Shown here one piece after another: positions 8,647 through 17,518 of a stretch of DNA of 64,000 nucleotides. Under the pieces are notes generated by a model. The model was not told the origin of the DNA and did no database searches. It saw only the letters and a program-made list of their open reading frames with translations. Origin of the DNA: Lachnospiraceae bacterium (GTDB taxonomy: Bacteria > Bacillota > Clostridia > Lachnospirales > Lachnospiraceae); assembly GCA_021771755.1 (NCBI GenBank), contig JAETOL010000016.1:30161-94160 (forward strand), written 5' to 3'. Every line of letters begins with the position of its first letter. Position 1 is the first letter of the stretch. The position numbers were made by a program, and so were the translations under genes.

Positions 8647-8675
8647 ATTCTACTAAAATTTTATTGGTTTTTCAA
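8647..8675 (-). promoter_or_regulatory. Promoter of the EF-G-like gene
   Basis: TTGAAA (8675-8670), 17-bp spacer, TAGAAT (8652-8647) on the minus strand. Confidence 0.7.
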
Positions 8676-8754
8676 GTATTTTATATAATTTTAACAACTT
8701 TTTTTGATGAAATAATGCGAAAATTTCATGAATTTTTACATTTCCCCCTTGTAT

Positions 8755-8783
8755 TTGACATTTTTCTTCTTATCTTTTAAAAT
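8755..8783 (+). promoter_or_regulatory. Promoter of tyrA-aroA
   Basis: TTGACA (8755-8760), 17-bp spacer, TAAAAT (8778-8783). The start site near 8790 rules out an ATG at 8784 as the tyrA start. Confidence 0.85.
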
Positions 8784-8813
8784 ATGAGTATATTTTTTTC
8801 TTGGGAAAGGATC

Positions 8814-9914
8814 ATGACATCTATGAAAACCATTGGTTTTATCGGCCTTGGCCTTATTGGAGGCTCTATTGCAAAAGCGATCCGCAGAGTTCATCCGGAT
8901 TATCATATTCTGGCCTATGCCAGACACAGAGAAACTCTGGCTGCCGCGCTGAACAGCGGTACTATTGACGGTGTACTGGAGGAAAAAGACGAAAGATACC
9001 ATCATTGTGATTATATTTTCCTCTGTGCCCCGGTAGAATATAATATTGAATATCTGAAATATTTAAAAGAAGTCATCTCAGATGAATGCATCATCACCGA
9101 TGCAGGAAGTGTCAAGGGCCCCATCCATCAGGCCGTAGAGGAGATCGGTCTGGATCATAATTTTATCGGCGGACATCCCATGGCAGGCTCAGAGCGTTCC
9201 GGCTTTGCCAATTCTTCTGATCACCTTCTGGAAAATGCCTATTATATCCTGACTCCGGGAGGAGAAGTTCCCTTAAATAAGCTTACGGAATTTTCAGAGC
9301 TTATCGACTCTCTGGGAGCGATCCCAATGGTCCTTACAGCAGAAGAACATGATTTTATCACAGCCGGTGTCAGTCATCTGCCTCACATTATCGCTTCCTC
9401 ACTGGTAAATCTGGTAAGCTCGCTCGATAATGATGCGGAATATATGAAAACCATTGCAGCCGGCGGCTTCCGGGATATCACCAGAATCGCCTCCTCATCT
9501 CCTGTTATGTGGCAGCAGATCTGTCTGGAAAATACCAGAAATATTTCCGCAGTGCTGGACGAATACATTCGTATGCTGATCCAGATCCGCTGCTCCGTGG
9601 ACAACAAAGAAGCGGATCAGCTGTATCAGCTTTTTGCCGCTTCCAGAGATTACCGGGATTCGATTGATGTCACTTCAAAGGGACCTATCACCAGAGCCTA
9701 TGTCCTCTATCTCGATATTGTTGATGAAGCCGGAGGAATCGCAACGATTGCCACGATTCTTGCCATGGATAACATCAGTATCAAAAATATCGGAATCATA
9801 CATAACCGGGAATTTGAACAGGGCGTGCTGAAAATAGAATTTTATGAAGAGGATGCCATGAAGCGGGCAAATGCACTTTTAAAGAAACGAAACTATATTG
9901 TCTATGAACGGTAG
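8814..9914 (+). CDS. tyrA: Prephenate dehydrogenase with C-terminal ACT domain
   Basis: Oxidative decarboxylation of prephenate to 4-hydroxyphenylpyruvate in tyrosine synthesis. About 366 residues: a Rossmann GLGLIGGSIAKAI at the N-terminus, TDAGSVKGPI and GGHPMAGSERSG of the catalytic domain, and a C-terminal ACT domain (GGIATIATILAMDNISIKN) suited to tyrosine feedback. ATG 8814 (GGGAAAGG upstream) is preferred; ATG 8823 is nearly as good. The stop is 9 nt before the aroA ATG, so tyrA and aroA are co-transcribed from the promoter at 8755. Confidence 0.93.
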   Translation: MTSMKTIGFIGLGLIGGSIAKAIRRVHPDYHILAYARHRETLAAALNSGTIDGVLEEKDERYHHCDYIFLCAPVEYNIEYLKYLKEVISDECIITDAGSVKGPIHQAVEEIGLDHNFIGGHPMAGSERSGFANSSDHLLENAYYILTPGGEVPLNKLTEFSELIDSLGAIPMVLTAEEHDFITAGVSHLPHIIASSLVNLVSSLDNDAEYMKTIAAGGFRDITRIASSSPVMWQQICLENTRNISAVLDEYIRMLIQIRCSVDNKEADQLYQLFAASRDYRDSIDVTSKGPITRAYVLYLDIVDEAGGIATIATILAMDNISIKNIGIIHNREFEQGVLKIEFYEEDAMKRANALLKKRNYIVYER

Positions 9915-9923
9915 GTGTGTATT

Positions 9924-11198
9924 ATGAAAATAAAAAAGCAGACCGGACTGAAGGGAGTTCTTACAGTTCCGGGAGATAAATCCATTTCCCACAGAGCTGT
10001 AATGTTTGGCGCTCTTGCAAAAGGTACTACAAGAATCACTCATTTTCTGGAAGGAGCCGACTGTCTCTCTACGATCTCCTGCTTCCGCAAAATGGGGATT
10101 GAAATAGAACGGGATCAGGAGCAGGTTCTTGTTCACGGCAGGGGGCTGCACGGACTGCATACTCCTTCCGGTATTCTGGATGTCGGTAACAGCGGCACCA
10201 CAACAAGACTGATCTCCGGAATCCTTGCAGGCCAGGATTTTTCCTCAGAGCTTGACGGGGATGACTCCATCCGTACCCGTCCCATGAAAAGGATCATGAC
10301 TCCTCTGGCATCCATGGGAGCCGATATTATAAGCAAAAACAGCAACGGCTGCGCGCCTCTGACGATCACCGGAAAGCGTCTTCACGGAATCCATTACGAC
10401 TCTCCGGTAGCATCTGCCCAGGTAAAATCCTGTGTGCTTCTTGCGGGAATGTATGCAGACGGGATTACAAGTGTTACAGAGCCTTTTCTTTCCAGAAATC
10501 ATACCGAGATCATGCTGAATTATTTTGGAGCAGAGATTACTTCCTCAGGGACTACCGCCGCCATCCGTCCGGAGCCGTTTCTGGAAGCCCGTGATATCGC
10601 CGTACCCGGAGATATTTCTTCTGCCGCTTATTTTATTGCAGCAGGGCTGCTCACTCCAAACAGCGAGATTCTTCTGAAAAACGTGGGAATCAATCCTACC
10701 CGAGCCGGAATCCTGAAGATCTGTCAGTCTATGGGAGCTGATATTACGCTTCTTAACAAAAATCTCGAAGGAGAGCCTACTGCTGATCTTCTGATCCGCA
10801 CAAGTTCTCTGAAAGGAACAGTCATCGAAGGAGCTGATATTCCTGCTCTGATCGATGAAATCCCCATGATCGCAGTGATGGCAGCCTTTGCTCAGGGAAC
10901 CACCATCATCCGGGATGCACAGGAACTGAAAGTCAAGGAATCCGACCGCATTGCCGTAATGGTAGATAATCTGAAACGTATGGGCGCAGACATTGAAGGA
11001 ACCGACGATGGAATGATCATTCATGGAGGCAAACCGCTCCACGGGGCAGTGATCGACTCTCACCTTGACCACAGAGTGGCTATGTCCTTTGCAGTTGCAG
11101 GAACCATCTGCGAGGGAGAAATGGAGATCCAGGGTGCCGAATGTGTAAATATTTCCTACCCGGAATTTTACAAAGACCTGTATCTCTGCGGGAAATAA
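9924..11198 (+). CDS. aroA: 3-phosphoshikimate 1-carboxyvinyltransferase (EPSP synthase)
   Basis: Transfers the enolpyruvyl group of PEP to shikimate-3-phosphate. 424 residues with VPGDKSISHRAVM near the N-terminus, LDVGNSGTTTRL near residue 85, VKESDRIAVM near 335 and LDHRVAMSFAVAG near 380, all hallmark substrate-binding segments. ATG 9924 follows a TAGGTG site; a GTG at 9915 abuts the tyrA stop and is less likely. Second gene of the aromatic operon, followed by a strong terminator. Confidence 0.96.
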   Translation: MKIKKQTGLKGVLTVPGDKSISHRAVMFGALAKGTTRITHFLEGADCLSTISCFRKMGIEIERDQEQVLVHGRGLHGLHTPSGILDVGNSGTTTRLISGILAGQDFSSELDGDDSIRTRPMKRIMTPLASMGADIISKNSNGCAPLTITGKRLHGIHYDSPVASAQVKSCVLLAGMYADGITSVTEPFLSRNHTEIMLNYFGAEITSSGTTAAIRPEPFLEARDIAVPGDISSAAYFIAAGLLTPNSEILLKNVGINPTRAGILKICQSMGADITLLNKNLEGEPTADLLIRTSSLKGTVIEGADIPALIDEIPMIAVMAAFAQGTTIIRDAQELKVKESDRIAVMVDNLKRMGADIEGTDDGMIIHGGKPLHGAVIDSHLDHRVAMSFAVAGTICEGEMEIQGAECVNISYPEFYKDLYLCGK

Positions 11199-11240
11199 AA
11201 GATACTCAAATTATCCAAGTGTTCAATCACACATATCAGC

Positions 11241-11305
11241 AAAGGCAGATCACCGTGCTTTTCCGGACTCCCTTCCGGGAGCGCTGCACAGGATCTGCCT
11301 TTTTC
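11241..11305 (+). terminator. Terminator of tyrA-aroA
   Basis: AAAGGCAGATC (11241-11251) pairs with GATCTGCCTTT (11292-11302), enclosing a second GC-rich hairpin, followed by TTTTCTT on the plus strand. It sits one base from the stop of the convergent GNAT gene and may serve both directions. Confidence 0.85.
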
Positions 11306-11788
11306 TTATATCAATTTTTTCTCCATATTGTAAGACTGTACCTGAAATCCCATACTTTGGTAAAATGCCCGGGCTTCTTTATTGAAATCCCAGACCTTCA
11401 GATCGATCCGGGCGCATTCTTCCTTTTCAGCCTCAGATACCATATACTCATAGAGCCTTTTACCGATCCCTTTTCTGCGGCTGTCCTGTTCCACAAAAAG
11501 AGCATCCACAAAAAACGTACGATTTCTGTGCAGCATGGGATTCGCCGGAGTGATCTTCCTTTTTGCAACCAGAAAGCCTGTCAGTCTTTTTCCTTCCTCT
11601 GCACCGATCAGGATATGATCCGCATCTTCCAGCATTTCCTGATACACTTCCTTCGGAAGCAGATCTTCCATTTCTTTATAAATATCCGGTCTCCCTTCAA
11701 CGTGCTGACAGTGAAGCGTCTGATATCCCCTGTTTACAATTGTATAATCATAAAGTGTCAGATTTCTGATCTTAATTTCCTCTGTCAT
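11306..11788 (-). CDS. GNAT family N-acetyltransferase
   Basis: 160 residues with the GNAT fold. The acetyl-CoA-binding motif A is VEQDSRRKGIGKRLYE (about 98-113), following the FFVDALFV beta-strand, and the NKEARAFYQSMGF motif B is near 140. The substrate cannot be told from sequence. AAGGAAAG lies upstream of the ATG. Single-gene unit, divergent from the D-lactate dehydrogenase. Confidence 0.88.
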   Translation of the reverse strand: MTEEIKIRNLTLYDYTIVNRGYQTLHCQHVEGRPDIYKEMEDLLPKEVYQEMLEDADHILIGAEEGKRLTGFLVAKRKITPANPMLHRNRTFFVDALFVEQDSRRKGIGKRLYEYMVSEAEKEECARIDLKVWDFNKEARAFYQSMGFQVQSYNMEKKLI

Positions 11789-11827
11789 TTCTCTTTCCTT
11801 CTTTCTTTTATAAAGTTATACTAGTCT

Positions 11828-11856
11828 ACATTACAGAGATCATTCATTCTTGTCAA
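11828..11856 (-). promoter_or_regulatory. Promoter of the GNAT gene
   Basis: TTGACA (11856-11851), 17-bp spacer, TAATGT (11833-11828). Divergent from the ldh promoter, with 21 bp between the two -35 boxes. Confidence 0.65.
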
Positions 11857-11877
11857 TATTTGTCAGAAAAATAATCC

Positions 11878-11906
11878 TTGACATCCCATAATTTTCCATG
11901 TATATT
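11878..11906 (+). promoter_or_regulatory. Promoter of the D-lactate dehydrogenase gene
   Basis: TTGACA (11878-11883), 17-bp spacer, TATATT (11901-11906). Confidence 0.8.
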
Positions 11907-11948
11907 TCAACTAACTTATACATATACCAAAAAGAAAAGGAGGCTACC

Positions 11949-12938
11949 ATGAAAATATTATTTTACGGTGCAAAAGACTATGACCAGCATTTTTTTGATA
12001 AGCTTGCCCCGGAATATCCGGGAATTACTTTTAAATTTATCGAAGCCAATCTCTATGAAGAAACCGCATCACTTGCAAAAGGCTACGACGGGATCTGTGC
12101 TTTTGTAAATGCAGATATCAGCACTCCTGTTATGGAAAATCTCCATGCTCAGGGAATCAGGCTGATCCTGATGCGCTGTGCCGGATATAACAACGTAGAT
12201 CTCAAAACTGCGGAAAAATACGGGATCAAGGTTCTCCGTGTTCCCGGCTATTCCCCGGAAGCAGTAGCCGAACATGCTATGGCTCTTGTTCTTACTGCCA
12301 ATCGCCACACTCACAAAGCATATATCAAATGCAGGGAAAACAATTTTGCCCTGAACGGACTTATGGGCGTTAATCTGTTTCACAAAACCGCCGGAATCGT
12401 TGGAACCGGAAAAATCGGTCTTGCAATGGCAAGGATCTGCCGGGGCTTCGGTATGCGGGTTATCGCCTACGACCTTTATCCCAACAAAGAACTGGATTTC
12501 CTGGAGTATGTGTCACTGGATGAGCTTCTGCGTACAAGCGATCTGATCAGTCTCCACTGCCCTCTTACAGAAGAGACCCACCACCTCATCAACGAAGAGT
12601 CTATCGCAAAAATGAAAGACGGAGTGATCCTTGTAAATACCTCCAGAGGCGGCCTGATCTGTACCGATGATCTGATCGCCGGAATCCGGGATCATAAATT
12701 CTTTGCGGTAGGGCTTGACGTCTATGAAGAAGAGTCAGATCTTGTGTACGAGGATATGTCCGAACGTATTTTACAAAGCTCCACCATACAGAGACTGCTG
12801 TCCTTCCCCAACGTAGCCATGACTTCTCATCAGGGATTTTTCACCGAAGAGGCGCTGACCAATATTGCGGAAACAACACTTCAGAATGCAGCTGCGTTCC
12901 GTGACGGACAGGTTCTGAAAAATGAAGTAAAGCTTTAA
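11949..12938 (+). CDS. D-2-hydroxyacid dehydrogenase, probably D-lactate dehydrogenase
   Basis: NADH-dependent reduction of pyruvate to D-lactate is the likely role. 329 residues of the LdhA-type family: MRCAGYNNVDL, VPGYSPEAVAEHAM, the Rossmann motif GIVGTGKIGLAMARIC (about 150), LHCPLTEETHHLI with the family Arg region in NTSRGGL, and a catalytic His in TSHQGFF (about 295). ATG 11949 has AAGGAGG upstream; an ATG at 11898 lies within the promoter. Related enzymes acting on other 2-oxoacids cannot be fully excluded. It shares a terminator with nfo. Confidence 0.9.
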   Translation: MKILFYGAKDYDQHFFDKLAPEYPGITFKFIEANLYEETASLAKGYDGICAFVNADISTPVMENLHAQGIRLILMRCAGYNNVDLKTAEKYGIKVLRVPGYSPEAVAEHAMALVLTANRHTHKAYIKCRENNFALNGLMGVNLFHKTAGIVGTGKIGLAMARICRGFGMRVIAYDLYPNKELDFLEYVSLDELLRTSDLISLHCPLTEETHHLINEESIAKMKDGVILVNTSRGGLICTDDLIAGIRDHKFFAVGLDVYEEESDLVYEDMSERILQSSTIQRLLSFPNVAMTSHQGFFTEEALTNIAETTLQNAAAFRDGQVLKNEVKL

Positions 12939-12941
12939 AAA

Positions 12942-12980
12942 AGAAAAACTCTCCGGAATCATTCACCGGAGAGTTTTTCT
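12942..12980. terminator. Bidirectional terminator between ldh and nfo
   Basis: Perfect 15-bp inverted repeat: AGAAAAACTCTCCGG (12942-12956) and its complement (12966-12980), 9-nt loop, with T-runs on both strands. Confidence 0.95.
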
Positions 12981-12992
12981 TTTATCTGTTCC

Positions 12993-13826
12993 TTATTTCT
13001 CAAAGGCTTCTCTGAGAACCGCGATCTCTCTGGTCCATCCCGCATCGTCATTGGGAGTTTCCAGAATAAACGGGATCTCTGCAAGAGCCGGATGCCGGAT
13101 CACACGCACCAGCGCTTCCAGTCCGATCTCCCCCTCCCCGATTTTTGCATGACGGTCCTTGTGACTTCCCATTCCGTTCAGACTGTCATTCAGATGAATT
13201 GCCTTCAGTCGTGAAAGACCGATCACCTGATCGAATTCCTTTAACACTCCGTCCAGATCATGAACGATATCATATCCTCCATCCCACACATGGCAGGTAT
13301 CCAGACACACTCCCATTTTGTGATCTTTTTCTACCAGGTCAAGAATGGAACGGATCTCCTGGAAATTTCTGCCAACTTCAGAACCCTTTCCTGCCATGGT
13401 TTCCAGAAGGACCGTAGTGGTCTGCTCTTCTGTAAGGACATCATTGAGAATCTCCGCGATCTTTTGGATTCCTGTTTCTGCTCCCTGCCCCACATGACTG
13501 CCCGGATGAAAATTATAATAATTTCCCGGTGTGTATTCCATTCGTTTCAGATCATCTGCCATCGTATTTCTGGCAAAATCTCTCAGATCTTCTTTGGCCG
13601 CACAGCAATTCATGGTATAGGGCGCATGAGCAACGATTTTTCCAAATCCATGGGCTCCTGCCAGCTGCAGAAATTCCTCCACATCTTTTTCGTCAATGGC
13701 TTTTGCATTTCCCCCTCGGGGATTTCTGGTAAAAAAGGCAAAGGTGTTTCCTCCGTTTTTAATCATCTGCTGTGCCATTTTTTTGTACCCCTTGGATGAG
13801 GTTGTATGATTTCCGATATATAACAT
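12993..13826 (-). CDS. nfo: Endonuclease IV (AP endonuclease)
   Basis: Zinc-dependent AP endonuclease of base-excision repair. 277 residues in a TIM barrel, with metal ligands in [52 protein letters not shown] and ETPNDD, in the order expected. The start at 13826 ([13 protein letters not shown]) matches the family N-terminus and has GGAG 7 nt upstream; the further upstream start adds a charged, unrelated extension. Monocistronic, divergent from the CapA-like gene. Confidence 0.95.
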   Translation of the reverse strand: MLYIGNHTTSSKGYKKMAQQMIKNGGNTFAFFTRNPRGGNAKAIDEKDVEEFLQLAGAHGFGKIVAHAPYTMNCCAAKEDLRDFARNTMADDLKRMEYTPGNYYNFHPGSHVGQGAETGIQKIAEILNDVLTEEQTTTVLLETMAGKGSEVGRNFQEIRSILDLVEKDHKMGVCLDTCHVWDGGYDIVHDLDGVLKEFDQVIGLSRLKAIHLNDSLNGMGSHKDRHAKIGEGEIGLEALVRVIRHPALAEIPFILETPNDDAGWTREIAVLREAFEK

Positions 13827-13881
13827 CTTTTTTCTCCATCTTCTGTATTTATCTTCAGGAAATATCTCCCGGATCATAACC

Positions 13882-13910
13882 ATTATAGCAGAAAAACCCT
13901 TTTACAAAAA
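13882..13910 (-). promoter_or_regulatory. Possible nfo promoter
   Basis: Consensus TATAAT (13887-13882) with only a weak TTTTTG -35 at 17 bp. It is divergent from the promoter at 13922. Confidence 0.4.
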
Positions 13911-13921
13911 GAGGAAATCTA

Positions 13922-13950
13922 TTGACGAAAATTCCAAATATATCTATACT
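13922..13950 (+). promoter_or_regulatory. Promoter of the CapA-like gene
   Basis: TTGACG (13922-13927), 17-bp spacer, TATACT (13945-13950). Confidence 0.75.
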
Positions 13951-14015
13951 TTTAATAGCTATTATATTTTATAAGACAAACTTCACTTATTCTACAAAAG
14001 ACAAGGAGTATACAT

Positions 14016-15398
14016 ATGAGCCAGTCCTCTTCCAATCGTCCGTCCAGGAACCATTCCGGGCAAAGATCTTCCGGTTCTCCCGGAACTTCCCGAACCCCGT
14101 CCCGAAAGAATTCTTCTTTACAAAAAAGAAGGTCGTCTGCTCACCGCCGAAACGTGTATCGGAAATCCCGCTATTATCGTCAGCGCCAGAAGCGTCTTAT
14201 CCTTGCCGGCGGAATGGGGCTGGCACTTCTGATCGTTCTGCTTTTTTTTGCTGTTCGAAGCCGCATAGATAAAAAAACAGACTCCGTAAGCTCGGATCCG
14301 GTCCTTACAGAAAATGAATCCCAAAACACAAATTCCGAAGAAAGCAGCAAGACTTCTTCCTCCGATTCCGGGGCTGATGCAGAACAGGATTCCGGTCTTC
14401 CATCCGAACCGGTTTCCCTTACCGTCAGCGTAGTGGGCGACTGCACTCTTGGAACCGACGAAAATTTCGATTATGACACCAGCCTGAATGCTTATTATGA
14501 AAGCTATGGTTCCGAATATTTTTTACAGAATGTAAAAAGTATTTTTTCTGCCGATGATCTGACCATTGCCAATTTTGAGGGAACTCTTACAGATTCTGAA
14601 GAACGGGAAGAAAAGCAGTTTGCCTTCAAAGCTCCGGCTGAATTTTCCAGTATCCTGTCAGACGGTTCCGTCGAGGCAGTCACACTGGCAAATAACCACA
14701 GCCATGATTATGGAGAGCAGGGTTTTGCCGACACACTGACCGCTCTTGATCAGGAAGGGATCACCCACTTTGGTTATGACGAAACTGCTGTCATAGAAGT
14801 AAAAGGAATCAAAGTCGGTCTTGTAGGAATCTACGAACTGAAGGATCATCTGGAACGGACGGAACAGCTGAAACAGAATATTGCCAAAGTAAAGGAAGAA
14901 GGAGCAGTTATCACGATCGTGATCTTTCACTGGGGCAACGAAAAAGAAGAAATCCCGGACTCCAACCAGATGACGCTTGGGCGTCTTGCCATTGATGAAG
15001 GAGCCGATCTGGTATGCGGTCATCATCCCCATGTTCTTCAGGGTATTGAAACCTATAAGGGTAAAAATATTGTATACAGCCTCGGAAATTTCTGTTTCGG
15101 CGGAAATTCCTACCCCAGTGACATGGACAGTATGATCTTTCAGCAGACATTCACGATTGATAAGAACGGGGTATCTGCAGATAATGACACAAACATAATC
15201 CCCTGTTCCATTTCTTCTGACTATGATTATAACAATTATCAGCCAACCCCTGCCGAGGGCGGGGAAGCCGACCGGATCCTGAATAAAATCGAAGAACGAA
15301 GCTCCTGGATCACCCCTGCCGATACAGAAGAAATGGATTCTTCTGTAAGCGAAGGAAGCTCTGATTCCGGTGAAAACGAAGAAAGTTCTTCCGAATAG
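14016..15398 (+). CDS. CapA-family (PGA_cap) membrane-anchored metallophosphatase-like protein
   Basis: 460 residues. A basic, Ser/Arg-rich cytoplasmic N-terminus (1-60) is followed by one membrane segment (about 62-80, LILAGGMGLALLIVLLFF), an acidic Ser-rich linker and the CapA domain (about 130-400) with VVGDCTLG, IANFEGTL, TLANNHSHDYG, FHWGNE, CGHHPHVLQG and YSLGNF. The family is linked to poly-gamma-glutamate capsule but is also found without capsule genes, as here, so the substrate is unknown. AAGGAG lies 7 nt before the ATG. The C-terminus is again a Ser/Glu-rich tail, probably outside the cell. Confidence 0.85.
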   Translation: MSQSSSNRPSRNHSGQRSSGSPGTSRTPSRKNSSLQKRRSSAHRRNVYRKSRYYRQRQKRLILAGGMGLALLIVLLFFAVRSRIDKKTDSVSSDPVLTENESQNTNSEESSKTSSSDSGADAEQDSGLPSEPVSLTVSVVGDCTLGTDENFDYDTSLNAYYESYGSEYFLQNVKSIFSADDLTIANFEGTLTDSEEREEKQFAFKAPAEFSSILSDGSVEAVTLANNHSHDYGEQGFADTLTALDQEGITHFGYDETAVIEVKGIKVGLVGIYELKDHLERTEQLKQNIAKVKEEGAVITIVIFHWGNEKEEIPDSNQMTLGRLAIDEGADLVCGHHPHVLQGIETYKGKNIVYSLGNFCFGGNSYPSDMDSMIFQQTFTIDKNGVSADNDTNIIPCSISSDYDYNNYQPTPAEGGEADRILNKIEERSSWITPADTEEMDSSVSEGSSDSGENEESSSE

Positions 15399-15447
15399 AC
15401 TGTGAAAGAACGATTATTTTTCACACTCTCGTTTCCCGGGCGTATAT

Positions 15448-15512
15448 AAAAAATGCGATATCTTCCGGTATGGAAAATCTTTTTTCCAAATCCGTCAGAT
15501 ACCGCATTTTTT
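15448..15512. terminator. Bidirectional terminator between the CapA-like gene and yccF
   Basis: Long imperfect inverted repeat beginning AAAAAATGCG (15448-15457) and ending CGCATTTTTT (15503-15512), with A/T runs on both sides, between convergent stop codons. Confidence 0.85.
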
Positions 15513-15870
15513 AATATACTTCTGCTCCAAAAGGCATCAGTGCCAGCTTGGCAAGCTTAAACTGCTGAAGTCCGAAAGGAATCCCAATCACAGTCACACA
15601 TAAAAGCAGCCCCAGTACCGCATGCTCAATGGCAAGGGGAAGACCGGAAACAACCAGCCAGATGATATTAACAAGCAGAGAAACGGCTCCGCCCCCATAG
15701 CGAACTTCCTTTCCAAAAGGAAAACAGCTTAAAGATGCAAATTTAAAGCACTGCATTCCAACAGGGATCCCTACTACGGTGATGCACCACAGGCATCCGG
15801 CCAGGCACCAGCTCAGAGCACTGATCGCTCCTCCAAAAATAAACCACAAAAGATTACCAAGACAACCCAT
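15511..15870 (-). CDS. YccF-family small membrane protein
   Basis: 119-residue protein with two similar halves, each a hydrophobic helix followed by a GIPxGxQxFK motif (VGIPVGMQCFKFA near 34 and IGIPFGLQQFKLAKLA near 97), diagnostic of the YccF (DUF307) domain. It is predicted in the cytoplasmic membrane; the function is not established. AGGAGG lies 6 nt before the ATG. Confidence 0.88.
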   Translation of the reverse strand: MGCLGNLLWFIFGGAISALSWCLAGCLWCITVVGIPVGMQCFKFASLSCFPFGKEVRYGGGAVSLLVNIIWLVVSGLPLAIEHAVLGLLLCVTVIGIPFGLQQFKLAKLALMPFGAEVY

Positions 15871-15976
15871 ATCTTACCTCCTGAACAATCATATCTGAAT
15901 TATACCATGTTTTCTCTCTTGTCCGTAGTATCTGTTTTCCTTTTTCAATAATTTCAAAATATTTCTTCTTAACCTC

Positions 15977-16005
15977 TTGCATTATTTTCTGTTTTTGATT
16001 AAGAT
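15977..16005 (+). promoter_or_regulatory. Promoter of the first MATE gene
   Basis: TTGCAT (15977-15982), 17-bp spacer, TAAGAT (16000-16005). Confidence 0.6.
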
Positions 16006-16045
16006 AGGCAGGAATGCAATTTTACAGATATAAGGATGAATCAGT

Positions 16046-17419
16046 ATGAACAAAAAACATCAGTTAGACCTTACCAATGGTCCCATTATGAAAACCCTGG
16101 CAGAACTTGCCTTGCCTATTATGGCTTCCTCTTTTTTGGGAACGGCTTATAATATTACGGATATGGCCTGGATCGGCGTCCTGGGTTCCAAAGCAGTCGC
16201 CGGCGTTGGCATGGGCGGTATGTATGTATGGCTTTCTCAGGGGCTCTGTTCCCTGGCAAGAATGGGTGGACAGGTAAATGTCGCACAAAGCTGCGGTCGG
16301 AACGATACCCGTTCTGCAACAGATTATGCAGCTGCTTCCATACAGCTTACATGTATCTTTGCCTTTCTGTTTTCCGCAGTCTGCCTGCTTTTTACCGGTC
16401 CTCTCCTGGCCTTCTTCCATCTGGAGGATGCACAGACATTTGCATACGCAGAAGTATATATGAAAATAACCTGCGGACTGATCATATTTTCCTATATGAA
16501 TTATACACTTACCGGTCTGTATACTGCTCAGGGCGATTCAAAAACCCCCTTTGCAGCGAATCTGATCGGTCTGGTCATGAATATGATCCTGGATCCTCTT
16601 CTGATCCTTGGTATCGGGCCTTTTCCTCGTCTGGAGGTCACCGGAGCTGCCATTGCCACTGCAGCTGCCCAGCTTGTCGTTATGCTGGTAATGATAGCTG
16701 GAATTTTCCTAAGAAAAAACAGTGAAAATATACTTCGGAAAATACATCTTTTTTCCAGAACCTCCGGAAGTATTTATCGTTCCATCTGTCGGATCGGAGT
16801 TCCTACTGCCCTGCAGGGAACCCTGTACTGTATGATTTCCATGGTATTGACCCGTATGGTTTCCGCTTTCGGTTCAGGTGCAGTTGCCACTCAGAGAGTC
16901 GGCGGGCAGATTGAATCTATTTCCTGGAATACGTCTGATGGATTTGCTGCTGCTCTGAATTCCTTTACTGCTCAGAACTACGGAGCTGGTAAAAATGACC
17001 GCATACGCCAGGGATATCAGATTTCTCTTCGTATCATGATCACCTGGGGACTTATTGTTACTGCAGCCTTTGTTCTGTTTCCAAAACAGATTGCTTCTCT
17101 TTTTTTCCATGAAGAAGACGTTCTGAAAACAGCCGTTGGATATCTGGTGATCCTTGGCATCGGAGAAGCTTTCATGTGTGTGGAAATGTTGACCATTGGC
17201 GCCCTTTCCGGTCTTGGAAAAACGAAAATATGCAGTGTCATCAGTATTCTGCTTACCGGAGCACGTATTCCTCTTGCTCTGCTCCTTACCAGAACAGCTC
17301 TTGGCCTTACCGGTATCTGGTGGGCTCTGACCTTAAGTTCTATGGCAAAAGGTGTGGTCTTTTATTTTACTTTTCACAAAGTCAGTCAGGACATAGAACG
17401 TGAATCCGCTTCTGTTTAA
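16046..17419 (+). CDS. MATE family efflux transporter
   Basis: 457 residues with about twelve hydrophobic segments and MatE-family landmarks: PIMASSFLGTAYNITDMAW near the N-terminus, GLYTAQGDSKTPF near 160 and FTAQNYGAGKNDR near 310. It probably exports cationic compounds, coupled to Na+ or H+; the substrate is unknown. AAGGA lies 9 nt before the ATG. Monocistronic, with its own promoter and a shared terminator. The other MATE gene in this window (59610-60968) belongs to the same superfamily but is clearly divergent. Confidence 0.92.
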   Translation: MNKKHQLDLTNGPIMKTLAELALPIMASSFLGTAYNITDMAWIGVLGSKAVAGVGMGGMYVWLSQGLCSLARMGGQVNVAQSCGRNDTRSATDYAAASIQLTCIFAFLFSAVCLLFTGPLLAFFHLEDAQTFAYAEVYMKITCGLIIFSYMNYTLTGLYTAQGDSKTPFAANLIGLVMNMILDPLLILGIGPFPRLEVTGAAIATAAAQLVVMLVMIAGIFLRKNSENILRKIHLFSRTSGSIYRSICRIGVPTALQGTLYCMISMVLTRMVSAFGSGAVATQRVGGQIESISWNTSDGFAAALNSFTAQNYGAGKNDRIRQGYQISLRIMITWGLIVTAAFVLFPKQIASLFFHEEDVLKTAVGYLVILGIGEAFMCVEMLTIGALSGLGKTKICSVISILLTGARIPLALLLTRTALGLTGIWWALTLSSMAKGVVFYFTFHKVSQDIERESASV

Positions 17420-17472
17420 AAAAGATCCCTTTGCAGTTAATCTTAGGATAACTGCCAAAGGGATCTTTTTTA
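17418..17472. terminator. Bidirectional terminator after the MATE gene
   Basis: AAAAAAGATCCCTTTG pairs with CAAAGGGATCTTTTTT at the two ends of the element, with a further paired region inside. It serves the convergent genes on both strands. Confidence 0.92.
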
Positions 17473-17518
17473 TTTAAGTATTTTTATGTCTTTTTCTTTC
17501 TTTTTGTGTACTGTGAAG

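Noticed and set aside
9879..10160. Small minus-strand frames within tyrA-aroA
   Set aside because: They lack ribosome sites and protein-like composition, and overlap well-supported genes.
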